DNA of 5,437 nt from Anaerolineaceae bacterium (GTDB lineage Bacteria; Chloroflexota; Anaerolineae; Anaerolineales; Anaerolineaceae), in assembly GCA_003501835.1 (NCBI GenBank), contig DNOU01000130.1, positions 7,944-13,380 of the forward strand, read 5' to 3'. Positions within the stretch are counted from its first letter, which is position 1. Each line of letters begins with the position of its first letter. Of this stretch, positions 4,529-5,437 are shown in pieces. The notes under the pieces were generated by a model, which did not search any database, was not told the origin of the DNA, and saw nothing but the letters and a program-made list of their open reading frames with translations. A program made the translations under genes and the position numbers.

Positions 4529-5437
4529 TTACTTCAGCACCGTCGTACCGTTGCATGTGACTTCGCCCAGTTTGTCGAGAACCATGGTGCGAACAGCCTC
4601 GGGCAGCACGCTATAACCCATGTCGGAGGCAATTTTAGCTGCACCGCTATCGGTCAAGGACCAGCGGATGTACTCGACCAGTTTCTGAGTTTTGACACAA
4701 TCAGTGCTGCTGGTGGTGTGCAGGATGATGTAGGTGTACCCTGCAATGGGCCAGCTGCCGGCTCCCGGAGCATCCACAATGGTGTTGGTCAGTTTGTCGG
4801 TGAAGTTGTCCGCGAAATCAGCCATGGCAGATTCGATGCTGGCACCATTGGCGACGACTGTGGCGCCGGACTTGTTGATCATGGAGGCGTAGGCGATCTG
4901 GTTGGACAGTGCATAGGAGAGTTCAACGTAGCCGATGGAATTTGGCGTGTTCTGCACCTGGGCAGCCACACCGGGGTTACCCTTGCCGCCGATTCCGTTA
5001 CCGGCCTTGTCCACGGGCCATTCCACTGAGGATGCGCCGCCAGCGGTCCATTCGGGGCTGAAGGAGGTGAGTGCCTTGGTGAAAAGCTCGGTGGTGCCAG
5101 AGCCGTCGGAGCGGTGCACTGCGGTGATCTTTTCGGCTGGCAGGTAGCTGGCGAGATCAGGGTTGAGTGCCAGGATGGCAGGGTCGTTCCACATGCTGAT
5201 GGTGCCGTTGTAAATGCCGACCAGCGTCGTCCCATCGAGGATCAGGGGTTGGGCAGGTGCGTTCTCATTGAAAGTGATGTTGTAGATGGGCACCACTGCT
5301 CCGGCAAGCACCGGGTACATCTGAAGGTCTATACCAGAAGTGTATTCCTCATCCTTGAGGAGTGAATCAGAACCGGCAAAATCTACGGTACCATCGATGA
5401 TGGCTTTCTTGCCGCCGCCAGAGCCGATACCCTGGTA
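4529..5437 (-). CDS. pstS: Phosphate ABC transporter, substrate-binding protein PstS (N-terminus outside the window)
   Basis: PstS binds phosphate outside the cytoplasmic membrane and passes it to PstC/PstA. The frame is open to the window edge and gives 302 residues; an internal Met at 5320 is not the start, since clear PstS sequence precedes it. Visible phosphate-binding elements are GIGSGGG (residues 3-9; Ser6 corresponds to E. coli Ser38), VDFAGSD (Asp24, equivalent to Asp56) and HRSDGSGTT (Arg109 with the Ser/Gly/Thr at 113-115, equivalent to Arg135 and Ser139-Thr141). Later family motifs are GNPGVAAQVQNTPNSIGYVE and SWPIAGYTYIIL. The missing part should hold the signal or lipoprotein peptide and the first binding loop. 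Two Cys residues, 247 and 295 of the visible part, are the only ones and could form a disulfide. The gene is first in the operon, so the phosphate-responsive promoter, possibly with a Pho box, must lie beyond the right edge. Confidence 0.95.
   Translation of the reverse strand, partial: YQGIGSGGGKKAIIDGTVDFAGSDSLLKDEEYTSGIDLQMYPVLAGAVVPIYNITFNENAPAQPLILDGTTLVGIYNGTISMWNDPAILALNPDLASYLPAEKITAVHRSDGSGTTELFTKALTSFSPEWTAGGASSVEWPVDKAGNGIGGKGNPGVAAQVQNTPNSIGYVELSYALSNQIAYASMINKSGATVVANGASIESAMADFADNFTDKLTNTIVDAPGAGSWPIAGYTYIILHTTSSTDCVKTQKLVEYIRWSLTDSGAAKIASDMGYSVLPEAVRTMVLDKLGEVTCNGTTVLK

Noticed and set aside
4529..5320. PstS beginning at the Met codon at 5320
   Set aside because: The 39 codons upstream, up to the window edge, encode conserved PstS binding motifs (GIGSGGG, VDFAGSD), so the gene is cut by the window and does not start here.

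Overview
The window reads as ordinary bacterial chromosome with moderate base composition. It carries two stress and nutrition functions that converge on a shared terminator region. The organism cannot be named with certainty. The PstS, PstA and SOD sequences resemble, from memory, those of Chloroflexota (Anaerolineae-like) bacteria, but no marker gene is present and this is a low-confidence inference.

Layout. Positions 47-391 (minus strand) hold a small four-helix membrane protein resembling the DUF4345 family. Positions 392-743 are a divergent intergenic region. Its left part is GC-rich and holds the promoter of the membrane protein. Its right part is very AT-rich and holds a candidate promoter and two inverted repeats in front of a manganese-type superoxide dismutase (744-1361, plus strand). 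Positions 1362-1573 are the convergent intergenic region. It holds a 3' untranslated stretch with one perfect DnaA-box sequence, a strong rho-independent terminator that should work in both directions, and an 11-bp perfect hairpin whose sequence resembles insertion-sequence ends. From 1574 to the right edge, the minus strand carries the high-affinity phosphate transporter operon, transcribed pstS-pstC-pstA-pstB. Its first gene, pstS, is cut by the window edge and lacks its N-terminus and promoter.

How the genes work together. PstS captures phosphate outside the membrane, PstC and PstA form the channel, and PstB powers it with ATP. Gene spacing supports one transcript: a 79-nt gap with a long stem-loop between pstS and pstC, a stop/start overlap between pstC and pstA, and 12 nt between pstA and pstB. 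No phoU follows pstB; the operon ends at the convergent terminators. The superoxide dismutase is a separate single-gene unit with its own terminator. I see no evidence for a novel system. The points that merit a second look are the regulatory region of the dismutase, the hairpins, the TTG start and extended N-terminus of PstB, and a doubtful gene remnant upstream of the dismutase.
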